Below, one piece after another: positions 1 through 6,694 of a stretch of 13,014 bases of DNA. Position numbers and translations under genes: made by a program. Source of the DNA: an uncultured Chthoniobacterales bacterium (lineage in GTDB: Bacteria > Verrucomicrobiota > Verrucomicrobiae > Chthoniobacterales > UBA10450); contig CATPCN010000085.1 in the NCBI GenBank assembly GCA_955652855.1, forward strand, positions 1-13,014, in the 5' to 3' direction. The notes under the pieces were generated by a model. It was not told the origin of the DNA, made no database searches, and was given only the letters and a program-made list of their open reading frames with translations. How positions within the stretch are numbered: position 1 is the first letter of the stretch; the number at the start of each line of letters is the position of its first letter.

Positions 1-1346
1 GGCCGACGCCCGTTATGTTGATAAAGATCGGGGCTGCCGGTGAGCCGGTAAGCCATTTCGCCGATGCGGCCTTCATCGCCTTTCCAAAACCCGCGCACCG
101 TGTCGCGATATTTTCCGTTCCACTCCGCCCAGAGCACCGGAAAATTTCCGACCTGATAGCCGTCTTCGCCGACATCCCACGGTTCCGCAATTAATTTTAC
201 CTGCGAGATGACCGGGTCCTGATGAATGATCTCAAAAAACGCGTGCAACTTATTTACGCCGCTTTCATCGCGCGCCAAAGTGGACGCCAGATCGAAACGA
301 AATCCATCCACGTGCATGTCGTTCACCCAATAACGCAAACTGTCCATGACGAGCTGGAGCGTGCGCGGATGAAGTAAGTTTAAGGTGTTGCCGGTGCCCG
401 TAAAATCGAGATAGAAACGCGGATTGCCCGGCAGAAGCCGGTACGAAGCTTGATTATCCACGCCGCGAAAACTCAGCGTCGCCCCGAGATGATTTCCTTC
501 GGCGGTGTGATTGTAAACAACATCGAGAATCACTTCGATGCCGGCGGCGTGCAGATTGCGCACCATCGTTTTGAATTCGGAAACCTGCCCGCCCATCGCG
601 CCGCTGCCGGAATATTCCGCGTGCGGCGCGAAGAAACCGATCGTGTTGTAACCCCAATAATTCGTGAGGCCGCGATCGATCAGCGCCTTGTCATCAACAT
701 GCGCATGCACTGGCAATAGCTCGACTGCCGTGACGCCGAGCTCCTTTAAATATTTGATCGCCACTGCGCTGCCGAGTCCCGCGTAGGTGCCACGCAATTC
801 CTCCAGCACGTCTGGGCAAAGCGTGGTGAATCCTTTCACGTGCACTTCGTAGATGATCGAGCGGTGCAACGGGATGCCGAGCCGTTTGTCGTCGCCCCAA
901 TCAAACGCATTATCAATCACGACCGCTTTCGGCATTCCCCAGGCATCGTCGCGAAAATCGCGTGCCAGATCTTCCTGCTCGTCGCCGACCACGTAGGCAA
1001 ACATTTCGTCGCCCCAATTTATGTCGCCCGCGATCGCCTTCGCGTACGGATCGATCAACAATTTCGAACTGTTGAAACGCAGTCCGCGCTCCGGATCGTA
1101 CGGTCCGGCCACGCGATAACCGTATAGCTGACCCGGTTTCACGTCCGGCAAAAAAACGTGCCAGACCTGATCGGTCTGTTCCGTCATCGGGATGCGAATA
1201 TTTTCCTGTTGCGCATCGAGACTGTCGAACAAACAAAGATCGACACTCGTCGCCGTCTCCGAAAAAATCGCGAAGTTGACTCCGTTACCCAGCCATGTCG
1301 CGCCGAGCGGATACGGATAACCGAGCCAAATTTTTACCGGCGTCAT
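1..1346 (-). CDS. glgX: Glycogen debranching enzyme GlgX (GH13 isoamylase-type), 3' end cut by window
   Basis: Hydrolyses alpha-1,6 branch points of glycogen or limit dextrin in the cytoplasm. The frame is open from an ATG at 1346 to base 1, giving 448 residues of a family usually near 700, so the C-terminal third lies outside the window. Residues about 5-95 look like the N-terminal CBM48 module ([13 protein letters not shown] start, then [17 protein letters not shown]). The GH13 barrel follows: region I DVVYNH at 275-280, region II GFRFD with the nucleophile Asp352, region [10 protein letters not shown] with the acid/base Glu388. The 36-residue spacing between nucleophile and acid/base fits GlgX. 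The remaining GH13 region would lie beyond the edge. It follows the MOSC gene by 74 bases on the same strand and may be co-transcribed. No strong ribosome-binding site precedes the start. An isoamylase/TreX-type name is an equivalent alternative. Confidence 0.93.
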   Translation of the reverse strand, partial: MTPVKIWLGYPYPLGATWLGNGVNFAIFSETATSVDLCLFDSLDAQQENIRIPMTEQTDQVWHVFLPDVKPGQLYGYRVAGPYDPERGLRFNSSKLLIDPYAKAIAGDINWGDEMFAYVVGDEQEDLARDFRDDAWGMPKAVVIDNAFDWGDDKRLGIPLHRSIIYEVHVKGFTTLCPDVLEELRGTYAGLGSAVAIKYLKELGVTAVELLPVHAHVDDKALIDRGLTNYWGYNTIGFFAPHAEYSGSGAMGGQVSEFKTMVRNLHAAGIEVILDVVYNHTAEGNHLGATLSFRGVDNQASYRLLPGNPRFYLDFTGTGNTLNLLHPRTLQLVMDSLRYWVNDMHVDGFRFDLASTLARDESGVNKLHAFFEIIHQDPVISQVKLIAEPWDVGEDGYQVGNFPVLWAEWNGKYRDTVRGFWKGDEGRIGEMAYRLTGSPDLYQHNGRR

Positions 1347-1420
1347 AAAAGCGAATTGCTTCTATCCGATACGTCGCCGCGCTTGGCAACGGATTAAGAA
1401 TTCGCCGACAGAATGCAGAA

Positions 1421-1918
1421 TTATTGCGGCGAAGCGACGGGACGCGAAACGATCAGACGTGCGTCGCCAACTTCGATCGCACCGTCGCTCAAGATTTGCG
1501 CGCGCAGTCCGCCGTTTCCATCGAGAAAAGTTTCTGCGCCAGAAGCAAACGCCACATCGAGCCAGTAGCATGGTTTACAATGACCGGTGCCACGAAACTT
1601 GACGCCCTGAATCTCAAAGTCGACGCCAATCAAACCATTAAGATCGACATTTGAAACGACGACGTTCCGCCGCAGGACGCCAGGTGACTTACTCGTTAGG
1701 CCAAAAGCAGCCTCGAGCTTCCTGAAAATCTCCATCGAGAAGAACGTGATTTGGCCTTTGTAATTCTTGCGGTAATCGAAAAACCGGTCGCCGCAAACTC
1801 CATGACCGGCCACACATTCGATGCGCTGCACTTCGATCAGTAGAAAATCGTCCGGCGCTTTGCCGTGATGGCCAAAATACTTATGACCGGGCGAAATGAA
1901 AATATTGTCGATCTTCAC
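1421..1918 (-). CDS. MOSC domain-containing protein
   Basis: A 165-residue stand-alone MOSC-domain protein, related to the C-terminal domain of molybdenum-cofactor sulfurase. MOSC domains are thought to carry sulfur or bind cofactor through a conserved cysteine, but the substrate of these small family members is unknown. Visible features: N-terminal FISPGHKYFGHHG (residues 7-19), VAGHGVCGDRFFDY (36-49), LRRNVVVSNVDLN (82-94), GHCKPCYW (112-119) with Cys114 and Cys117 as candidate sulfur-carrying residues, and GGLRAQIL (136-143). I chose the GTG at 1918 because family members begin with a V/I-(D/E)-x-(I/L)-F-I-S-P-G-H segment directly after the start. The same frame stays open upstream to 2548, but that part lies antisense to the ABC exporter and is not MOSC-like. 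Divergent from the exporter, 69 bases apart. No clear Shine-Dalgarno. Confidence 0.85.
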   Translation of the reverse strand: MKIDNIFISPGHKYFGHHGKAPDDFLLIEVQRIECVAGHGVCGDRFFDYRKNYKGQITFFSMEIFRKLEAAFGLTSKSPGVLRRNVVVSNVDLNGLIGVDFEIQGVKFRGTGHCKPCYWLDVAFASGAETFLDGNGGLRAQILSDGAIEVGDARLIVSRPVASPQ

Positions 1919-1945
1919 TGCCGCGAGGTTACCGCGTCCGCGAAC

Positions 1946-1951
1946 TTGACT
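1946..1951 (+). promoter_or_regulatory. Possible -35 element for the ABC exporter
   Basis: TTGACT lies in the 69-base divergent gap between the MOSC and ABC exporter genes, 36 bases before the exporter ATG. A 17-base spacer leads to TGAGTT, a poor -10. This is a weak candidate from pattern reading only. Confidence 0.2.
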
Positions 1952-1987
1952 CAACCCCTCCAGCCCACTGAGTTTGCAGTCGCAAAC

Positions 1988-3799
1988 ATGAACACGGTCT
2001 GGCGCGTTTTTCGTTATCTCAAGCGTTACCCGGCGCTCGCCGCGGGCACGTTTGGCTGCGCCATCATCGGCACATTGATGGTCATCGTCTTTCCCGCGGT
2101 CACGAAACAAATCATCGACGATGTCGTGCGGGCGCATCACCCAGAAAAATTGGTGCCGCTGATTTTGTTCGCGACCATCGCGTTCATTCTTCAGCACGCG
2201 TTCAACGCGCTGCGGATCTTTTTGAACAACACATTCGAGCAAAAAGTTATCTTCGATCTGCGCAGCGATCTTTACTCGCACATTCAATTCCTGCCGCTGC
2301 GCTGGTTCGACAATCGCGCCACCGGCGACTTGATGACGCGCGTGATCGAAGACGTGAACTCGGTCGAGCGCGTCTTGATCGACGGCATCGAGCAGGGCGT
2401 CGTCGCGATCTTGCAGGTGCTCATCGTGGTCGTGGTGATGTTTTATTTTAACGCGAAGCTCGCGCTGCTCGCGCTCACGCCTTTTCCGTTTTTGATCGCA
2501 GGCGCGCTGGCTTACACGCTGACCGCGCACCGCCGTTATCGACTGCAACGCCGCGCGGCCTCGGCGATGAATGCATTACTGCACGACAATCTCTCCGGCA
2601 TTCGCCAGATCAAAAGTTTCGTGCGCGAACCGGAAGAGCACGCGCGCTTCAATCGCGTGAGCGATCAATTGCGGAACGCGACAATGGTCGTCATGAAGGT
2701 ATGGGCAATCTACAGCCCGTCGATGTCGCTCTTCGAAGCGTTCGGTGCCGTGATCGTGCTCGCGTTCGGCGGACATGCCGTGCTCACCGGCGCGCTGCAA
2801 ATCGGCGACCTGGTCGCAATCTTAATGTTGATGGCGTTTTTGTACGATCCAGTGACGCGATTGCATCAGCTCAATCAGCTTGTGCAGGCGGGACGCGCGG
2901 CGGGCGAGCGCGTTTTCGAAATTCTCGATGAAACGCCGGAGCCCGCTCTGCGTGACGGCGCGCCTGTGCCGAAAATCGCCGGAGACATTCGTTATGAAAA
3001 CGTCACCTTCGCCTATTCCGACGAAAGTGCGCCGGCGCTGAACAACATTTCGCTGCATGCGCGACCGGGCGAAACGATCGCGCTCGTCGGCACGACCGGT
3101 GCAGGAAAATCGACATTAGTGAATTTGCTTCCTCGATTTTACGAATTTAGCTCCGGCGAAATTTTGATCGACGGCAAACCGATCCGCTCGTACGGACTGC
3201 GCGTCTTGCGCGAAATGATCGGAGTCGTCACGCAGGAAAGTTTTCTTTTTAACGGAACGATTCGCGAAAATCTTCTCATGGGAAAACCGGAGGCGACGGA
3301 CACCGAATTGCTCGCGGCGGCGGCGGCGGCGAATGCGCGCACGTTCATCGATCGGTTGCCGAACGGACTCAGCAGCGTGGTGGGCGAGCGCGGCGTGAAA
3401 TTAAGCGTGGGCGAGAAGCAGCGGATTTCGATCGCGCGCGCGCTGCTGAAAGATCCTCCGATCTTGATTCTCGATGAAGCGACCGCAAGCGTGGACACGA
3501 CGACGGAGCGCTTGATTCAAGAGGCGCTCGAACATTTGATGGCGCATCGCACCTGCATCGTGATCGCGCATCGGCTGTCGACAATTGTGCGCGCGAACCA
3601 AATCCTGGTGCTCGAGCGGGGGCGAATCATTGAGCGCGGCACACACGCGGAGCTGCTCGAGCTCGGCGGAAAATATGCGCGGCTTTGCGAGCAGAGTTTT
3701 CTCGAAACGCCGCGCGAACGTGAAGCGGGACCATCGGACGAGATTCCGCCTCAGCTCCAGGAAGTAATTGTCGATCTTGACGCGCCGCCGGCGGTTTAA
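1988..3799 (+). CDS. MsbA-like ABC exporter half-transporter (TMD-NBD fusion)
   Basis: A 603-residue inner-membrane ABC exporter subunit, expected to dimerise and flip lipid A, another lipid or a drug; the substrate cannot be read from sequence. Residues about 15-300 are the transmembrane domain, with hydrophobic segments near 17-38, 57-72, 137-180 and 248-287. The nucleotide-binding domain follows: Walker A GTTGAGKST (368-376), Q-loop Gln416 in VVTQESFLFNGTIREN, signature LSVGE (472-476, where LSGGQ is usual), Walker B ILILDE (492-497) and H-loop His528. A hydrophilic tail runs to PPAV. The ATG at 1988 gives the family N-terminus (MNTVWRVFRYLKRYP); the frame is open back to 1865, but that part lies over the MOSC gene. 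A GCG run encodes an Ala stretch at 443-448. The stop overlaps the stop of the convergent gene. MsbA is likely, but other exporters of this fold fit too. Confidence 0.92.
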   Translation: MNTVWRVFRYLKRYPALAAGTFGCAIIGTLMVIVFPAVTKQIIDDVVRAHHPEKLVPLILFATIAFILQHAFNALRIFLNNTFEQKVIFDLRSDLYSHIQFLPLRWFDNRATGDLMTRVIEDVNSVERVLIDGIEQGVVAILQVLIVVVVMFYFNAKLALLALTPFPFLIAGALAYTLTAHRRYRLQRRAASAMNALLHDNLSGIRQIKSFVREPEEHARFNRVSDQLRNATMVVMKVWAIYSPSMSLFEAFGAVIVLAFGGHAVLTGALQIGDLVAILMLMAFLYDPVTRLHQLNQLVQAGRAAGERVFEILDETPEPALRDGAPVPKIAGDIRYENVTFAYSDESAPALNNISLHARPGETIALVGTTGAGKSTLVNLLPRFYEFSSGEILIDGKPIRSYGLRVLREMIGVVTQESFLFNGTIRENLLMGKPEATDTELLAAAAAANARTFIDRLPNGLSSVVGERGVKLSVGEKQRISIARALLKDPPILILDEATASVDTTTERLIQEALEHLMAHRTCIVIAHRLSTIVRANQILVLERGRIIERGTHAELLELGGKYARLCEQSFLETPREREAGPSDEIPPQLQEVIVDLDAPPAV

Positions 3800-4332
3800 C
3801 CGCGCGGCTGCGCGAGCTCGTTGTACTTTTGTTCGAGATCACGGTAACGCTCTTCCACTTCCGCGAGCGCGCGCCGCTCTTCACGCAAACTTTGTTCGAG
3901 CTCGCGAATCCGGTTCTGCAAATCGACCGCCATTCCGCTGGCGGCCGGCTCACCTGAGGCAACTTCATCTGACTCATGAATTTGCGACTGCAACAACTTT
4001 GGCATTTCTTGAATCCGCCGGCGTGTACCGTCGCATGAATTAATCACGAAAGTTTCGCCGTTGATCTCGCCGAGGCGTATGAATTCCTGAATCGCGCCGA
4101 GCGTGGTCAGCCCATAATAACGCTCGGTCGTCACTTCTACAAGCCAATCCATTCCAAGCTGCGGGAGCATGGGCGCTTTCGTCCAGCTCTCCTGGTCGCT
4201 CGATACGACATCATGCGGAGCGACGCGTGCTACAGACGCCCAGCGCGCGAGTTCTTCAAATTGCAACGGACCGAAAATATTTCCGTCCTCGTGTTTCCGC
4301 AGAAACCACTGCTGCCCGGCAGGCGCTTCCAT
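3796..4332 (-). CDS. GYF_2-like (DUF4339) domain protein with C-terminal coiled coil
   Basis: A 178-residue soluble protein without signal peptide or membrane segment. Residues about 8-60 match the GYF_2/DUF4339 pattern: QQWFLRKHEDGNIFGP, then FEELARWASVARVAPHDVVSSD and ESWTKAP. Such domains are thought to bind peptides or proteins, often attached to membrane or secretion proteins; no enzymatic role is expected. Residues about 63-112 (WLVEVTTERYYG, AIQEFIRLGEINGETFVINS) look like a second, diverged copy. Residues 136-173 form a charged coiled coil (DLQNRIRELEQSLREERR). The ATG at 4332 overlaps the LysM gene stop by one base (TGATG on the minus strand), which indicates translational coupling and a shared role. 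The TAA shares bases 3797-3798 with the exporter stop. The precise function is unknown. Confidence 0.8.
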   Translation of the reverse strand: MEAPAGQQWFLRKHEDGNIFGPLQFEELARWASVARVAPHDVVSSDQESWTKAPMLPQLGMDWLVEVTTERYYGLTTLGAIQEFIRLGEINGETFVINSCDGTRRRIQEMPKLLQSQIHESDEVASGEPAASGMAVDLQNRIRELEQSLREERRALAEVEERYRDLEQKYNELAQPRG

Positions 4333-4811
4333 CAGTCGTTAGGCGTCGAGGCCGGCGAACTACCCGAACCTGCCGCCGGCGGAATCATGATCGTCTGACC
4401 GGCCTGCAATTTCAGAGGATTCTCGATGTGGTTGTACTTTTGCAGTTCGTCCACGGACACCTTGTACATCTTCGCGATGGCGGTGAGCGTTTCGCCGCGC
4501 GCGACGATGTGCGAATTGCCCGACGCGGCATGATTCGCGCCCTCGTTAGGCGATGAAGCGCTGACCGCCGGCGAAGGCGTCGCTTCGCCAATCGGGACGC
4601 CGGGCTTGGCCAGCTGCTGCTGCAGTTTCAAAATCTGTTGCGAAAGCGCGTCGATCTTTGCGTTTTGCTCGTCGATTTTTTTGCTCAACGCTTCCAACTG
4701 TGAGGCCTCGGGTTTCGCGGTCGAGCTCGGCGCAAAAGTTTGCGCGGAAAGATCGACATAAAAAAATGCGGTCAGAAAAAGGACCGTCGCAGTCATCGCA
4801 ATAAACTTCAT
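4332..4811 (-). CDS. LysM domain-containing exported protein
   Basis: A 159-residue protein. Residues 1-23 are a signal peptide (MKFIAMTATVLFLTAFF core, probable cut after LSA). Residues about 36-68 form a coiled coil with heptad pattern (LEALSKKIDEQNAKIDALSQ). A Ser/Pro/Ala-rich linker leads to one LysM domain at about 100-143 (SHIVARGETLTAIAKMYKVS, then LQAGQTIMIPP), which binds glycan chains of peptidoglycan. The coiled coil plus LysM layout suggests a periplasmic oligomer anchored to the cell wall. The ATG at 4811 is chosen because it begins the signal peptide; the open frame further upstream lies over ubact and prcB on the other strand. No strong ribosome-binding site is visible. The stop overlaps the start of the GYF_2-like gene, and the start faces ubact across 98 bases. 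Confidence 0.88.
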   Translation of the reverse strand: MKFIAMTATVLFLTAFFYVDLSAQTFAPSSTAKPEASQLEALSKKIDEQNAKIDALSQQILKLQQQLAKPGVPIGEATPSPAVSASSPNEGANHAASGNSHIVARGETLTAIAKMYKVSVDELQKYNHIENPLKLQAGQTIMIPPAAGSGSSPASTPND

Positions 4812-4844
4812 CGGACTGCCATCTTGGCATCGGCGACGAAAGCT

Positions 4845-4880
4845 GGCAAGCGCGCGGCTAATAATGGCGAGCAGCTTGCC
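4845..4880. repeat. Inverted repeat GGCAAGC/GCTTGCC in the LysM-ubact divergent gap
   Basis: GGCAAGC (4845-4851) and GCTTGCC (4874-4880) are perfect 7-base inverted arms 22 bases apart. The right arm touches the possible -35 of ubact. This could be an operator or chance; only the repeat itself is observed. Confidence 0.3.
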
Positions 4881-4903
4881 TTTTCGCCGTTTGCTCTTAA
4901 TTT
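4876..4903 (+). promoter_or_regulatory. Possible ubact promoter
   Basis: TTGCCT (4876-4881) and TAATTT (4898-4903), 16 bases apart, resemble a weak sigma-70 promoter. Transcription would then begin about seven bases downstream, close to the ubact ATG at 4910, and no Shine-Dalgarno lies between, so the mRNA could be leaderless. This comes from pattern reading alone. Confidence 0.3.
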
Positions 4904-4909
4904 TTTTGC

Positions 4910-5080
4910 ATGCCTGAGCGCATCCAAAAGCCGCCCGTTCCGTGGGGGCCAAAACCGGGCGATGGCGATGGGCCGAGGTCGCCCGATATTTCGAAACCGG
5001 ACACGAAAGATCTGCTGAAAAAGATGCGCAAAGTGGACCCCAACCAGTCCAAGCGCTACCGCCAGCGGACAGGCCAGTGA
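4910..5080 (+). CDS. ubact: Prokaryotic ubiquitin-like protein UBact
   Basis: A 56-residue protein modifier. UBact resembles Pup in logic: it is disordered, is joined through its C-terminal residue to lysines of target proteins, and marks them for the bacterial proteasome. It begins MPERIQK, has a Pro/Gly/Asp-rich first half (residues 8-26) and a helix-prone charged second half (DTKDLLKKMRKVDP at 31-44), and ends KRYRQRTGQ, the family hallmark. The final residue is Gln56, so deamidation to Glu by a Dop-like enzyme should precede ligation. Eight lysines (7, 15, 29, 33, 37, 38, 41, 48) could accept chain growth. Its TGA overlaps the prcB ATG by one base (TGATG), so it is first in a coupled ubact-prcB-prcA operon. 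No ribosome-binding site is seen. The context and the C-terminus make the call strong despite the small size. Confidence 0.93.
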   Translation: MPERIQKPPVPWGPKPGDGDGPRSPDISKPDTKDLLKKMRKVDPNQSKRYRQRTGQ

Positions 5081-5901
5081 TGGAACCGCCCTTTGTGGCG
5101 CTTGACCAGAATTCCGCTGGCTCAGGCAATGATTTCCCCGCGCTGCTTCGGCGTCGCGGCTTGCTCGCTCCGCCGCCGAATCCAACTTCCGTTTCTTCGC
5201 CACCGAGCGGCGCGTGGACGCAAACGCAGGCGACCACCATTCTCGCGTTCAAGTTTGCCGGCGGCGTGCTCGTGGCGGGCGATCGGCGCGCGACCGCGGG
5301 CAACACGGTGGTTTACGATCGCGCCGATAAGGTGCTCGAAATAGATCGACATTCGATCATGGCGATCGCGGGCGTGCCGGCGACGGCATGGGAAATGGCG
5401 CGTGTCCTCGAGCATTCGTTCCAATTTTTTCGGCGTACGCAATTGCAAGAAATGAGCGTGGACGGAAAAGTGCGCGCACTGTCGAAGTTACTCCGCGATA
5501 ATTTCGGGTTCGTCATGCAAGGCGTGGGTGTGGTCGTGCCGATTTTCGCGACGTATGACGCCGGCGCCGATCCGGCCGCGCGGCTTTATTTTTACGACGC
5601 GATGGGCGCGCAGTTCGAAGTGACCGATTATGCCGCGACTGGCTCCGGCTCGCCGGCGGTGCGCGGCATTTTGTATTACGAAAACACTTGGGGCCGCAAA
5701 ACTTTGCTTAAATTAAATGAAAATGAGGCTGTGGTGGTGGCGTTGCGTGCGCTCGACACCGCCGCCGAATCGGACACAGCCACGGGCGGCGTCGATCGAA
5801 GCGGAAAAATTTTTCCGATCATCAAAGTGGTTTCCAAAGAGGGGATCACCACGTTGCCAGAAAAGCGCATCGGCGCGCTCTTTAAGAAAAGCGTCGCATG
5901 A
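5080..5901 (+). CDS. prcB: Proteasome subunit beta (PrcB), with propeptide
   Basis: Catalytic beta subunit of the 20S proteasome, an N-terminal-nucleophile threonine protease that forms the inner rings of the barrel. The 273-residue precursor carries a 51-residue, Pro/Ser/Ala-rich propeptide; self-cleavage before Thr52 would expose the mature end TTILAFKFAGGVLVAGDRR. Relative to that Thr1, the catalytic Asp17 (Asp68 in the precursor) and Lys33 (Lys84) are present. The family segments TGSGS (187-191) and DTATGG (232-237) are also seen. It should therefore be active, unlike decayed Ntn paralogues. The ATG at 5080 overlaps the ubact stop by one base; the frame is open further upstream, but only over ubact in another phase. 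Its TGA overlaps the prcA start by four bases (ATGA), fitting equal production of the two rings. Confidence 0.95.
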   Translation: MEPPFVALDQNSAGSGNDFPALLRRRGLLAPPPNPTSVSSPPSGAWTQTQATTILAFKFAGGVLVAGDRRATAGNTVVYDRADKVLEIDRHSIMAIAGVPATAWEMARVLEHSFQFFRRTQLQEMSVDGKVRALSKLLRDNFGFVMQGVGVVVPIFATYDAGADPAARLYFYDAMGAQFEVTDYAATGSGSPAVRGILYYENTWGRKTLLKLNENEAVVVALRALDTAAESDTATGGVDRSGKIFPIIKVVSKEGITTLPEKRIGALFKKSVA

Positions 5902-6677
5902 TTGAAGAGCCATATCGTTGGGTGGAAGCGATCGGGAACCGTCGCGAGTACGTCGAGATGCAGCTTGCCGCGGGCAGCCCGATCGCCGCGGTCAGTTGCC
6001 GCGATGGCATTTTGTTTCTCACGCTCGGTCGATCGCGCCAGAAACTTTTTGAAATTTACGATCGCATCGCCATGGGCGCGATTGGACATCCAGGCGACAT
6101 CGAACGGCTGCGCATGGAGGCGATTGAAATGGCGAGCACGGAAGGATTCACGCGATCAGCGGGCGATGTTTCGCTGCGACGTCTCGCGCATTACTCACTC
6201 AGTCCAGTGATGAAGAATGCATTCGAGCAAGTGTACGGTGCTCCGTTCCTCGCGCGAATGTTGTTTGCCGAGATCGGCGCCACGGCGGCGGAAGATTTGT
6301 TTTTGCGCGTGGAATACGATGGCGCGATTGCGACCAACGGTCCGACCTCCGCAAACGCGCGGCAGGATTTCGGCGCGCTTAGCGGCACGCGGCAATCGAC
6401 CGAGCTGATGGAATCCTTCTTGCAAGCCGAGCACAGCGCGAGTTCCACATTCGAACGCGCCGTGAAAACGGCGCTCGATGCCTGGTGCGTCGGCCACATG
6501 TCGCTCGGCGAAGACGGCGTGAAGGAGTTGCCGGCGCGCGAAAAGATTACGGCGCATCGCAAGGAGCAGATGAACATGACGGGCGTTGAGGCATCATTTT
6601 TGGAACGCGCTGGAAAGATCGCTATTCGCTATCGCACACTTTCGGAAGAGGAATTGCGTTCGTCTATGGGCGATTAA
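5898..6677 (+). CDS. prcA: Proteasome subunit alpha (PrcA)
   Basis: Non-catalytic alpha subunit forming the outer rings and substrate gate of the 20S proteasome. It has 259 residues, close to actinobacterial PrcA. The N-terminal helix region (YRWVEAIGNRREYVEMQLAAG, residues 6-26) is followed by the Ntn-fold core: SPIAAVSCRDGILFLTLGRS, KLFEIYDRIAMGAIGHPGDIERLR and LFLRVEYDGAIA. There is no propeptide and no N-terminal Thr, as expected for an alpha subunit. The C-terminus ends in a helix with an acidic patch (SEEELRSSMGD). The start overlaps the prcB stop (ATGA), consistent with translational coupling. Seventeen bases separate it from the amidase gene downstream. The ring ATPase that should dock on it (Mpa/ARC type) is not in this window. 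Confidence 0.92.
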   Translation: MIEEPYRWVEAIGNRREYVEMQLAAGSPIAAVSCRDGILFLTLGRSRQKLFEIYDRIAMGAIGHPGDIERLRMEAIEMASTEGFTRSAGDVSLRRLAHYSLSPVMKNAFEQVYGAPFLARMLFAEIGATAAEDLFLRVEYDGAIATNGPTSANARQDFGALSGTRQSTELMESFLQAEHSASSTFERAVKTALDAWCVGHMSLGEDGVKELPAREKITAHRKEQMNMTGVEASFLERAGKIAIRYRTLSEEELRSSMGD

Positions 6678-6694
6678 CTTGCGGTGCGTTTTGT

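Noticed and set aside
450..1397. Several short open frames on both strands
   Set aside because: They are shadows of glgX, which runs off the left edge without a stop in the window.
1919..2548. N-terminal extension of the MOSC frame
   Set aside because: It is antisense to the exporter's membrane domain, is full of His/Asp/Arg low-complexity sequence and has no MOSC similarity.
3312..3331. GCG repeat as a phase-variable microsatellite
   Set aside because: The run is short and encodes an Ala stretch common in this NBD region; slippage by three bases would not change frame.
4812..5306. N-terminal extension of the LysM frame
   Set aside because: It lies antisense to ubact and prcB, and the signal peptide begins exactly at the ATG at 4811.
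4942..5901. Longer prcB reading frame starting at 4942
   Set aside because: The added 46 residues overlap ubact in another phase and do not resemble a propeptide; the ATG at 5080 is coupled to the ubact stop.
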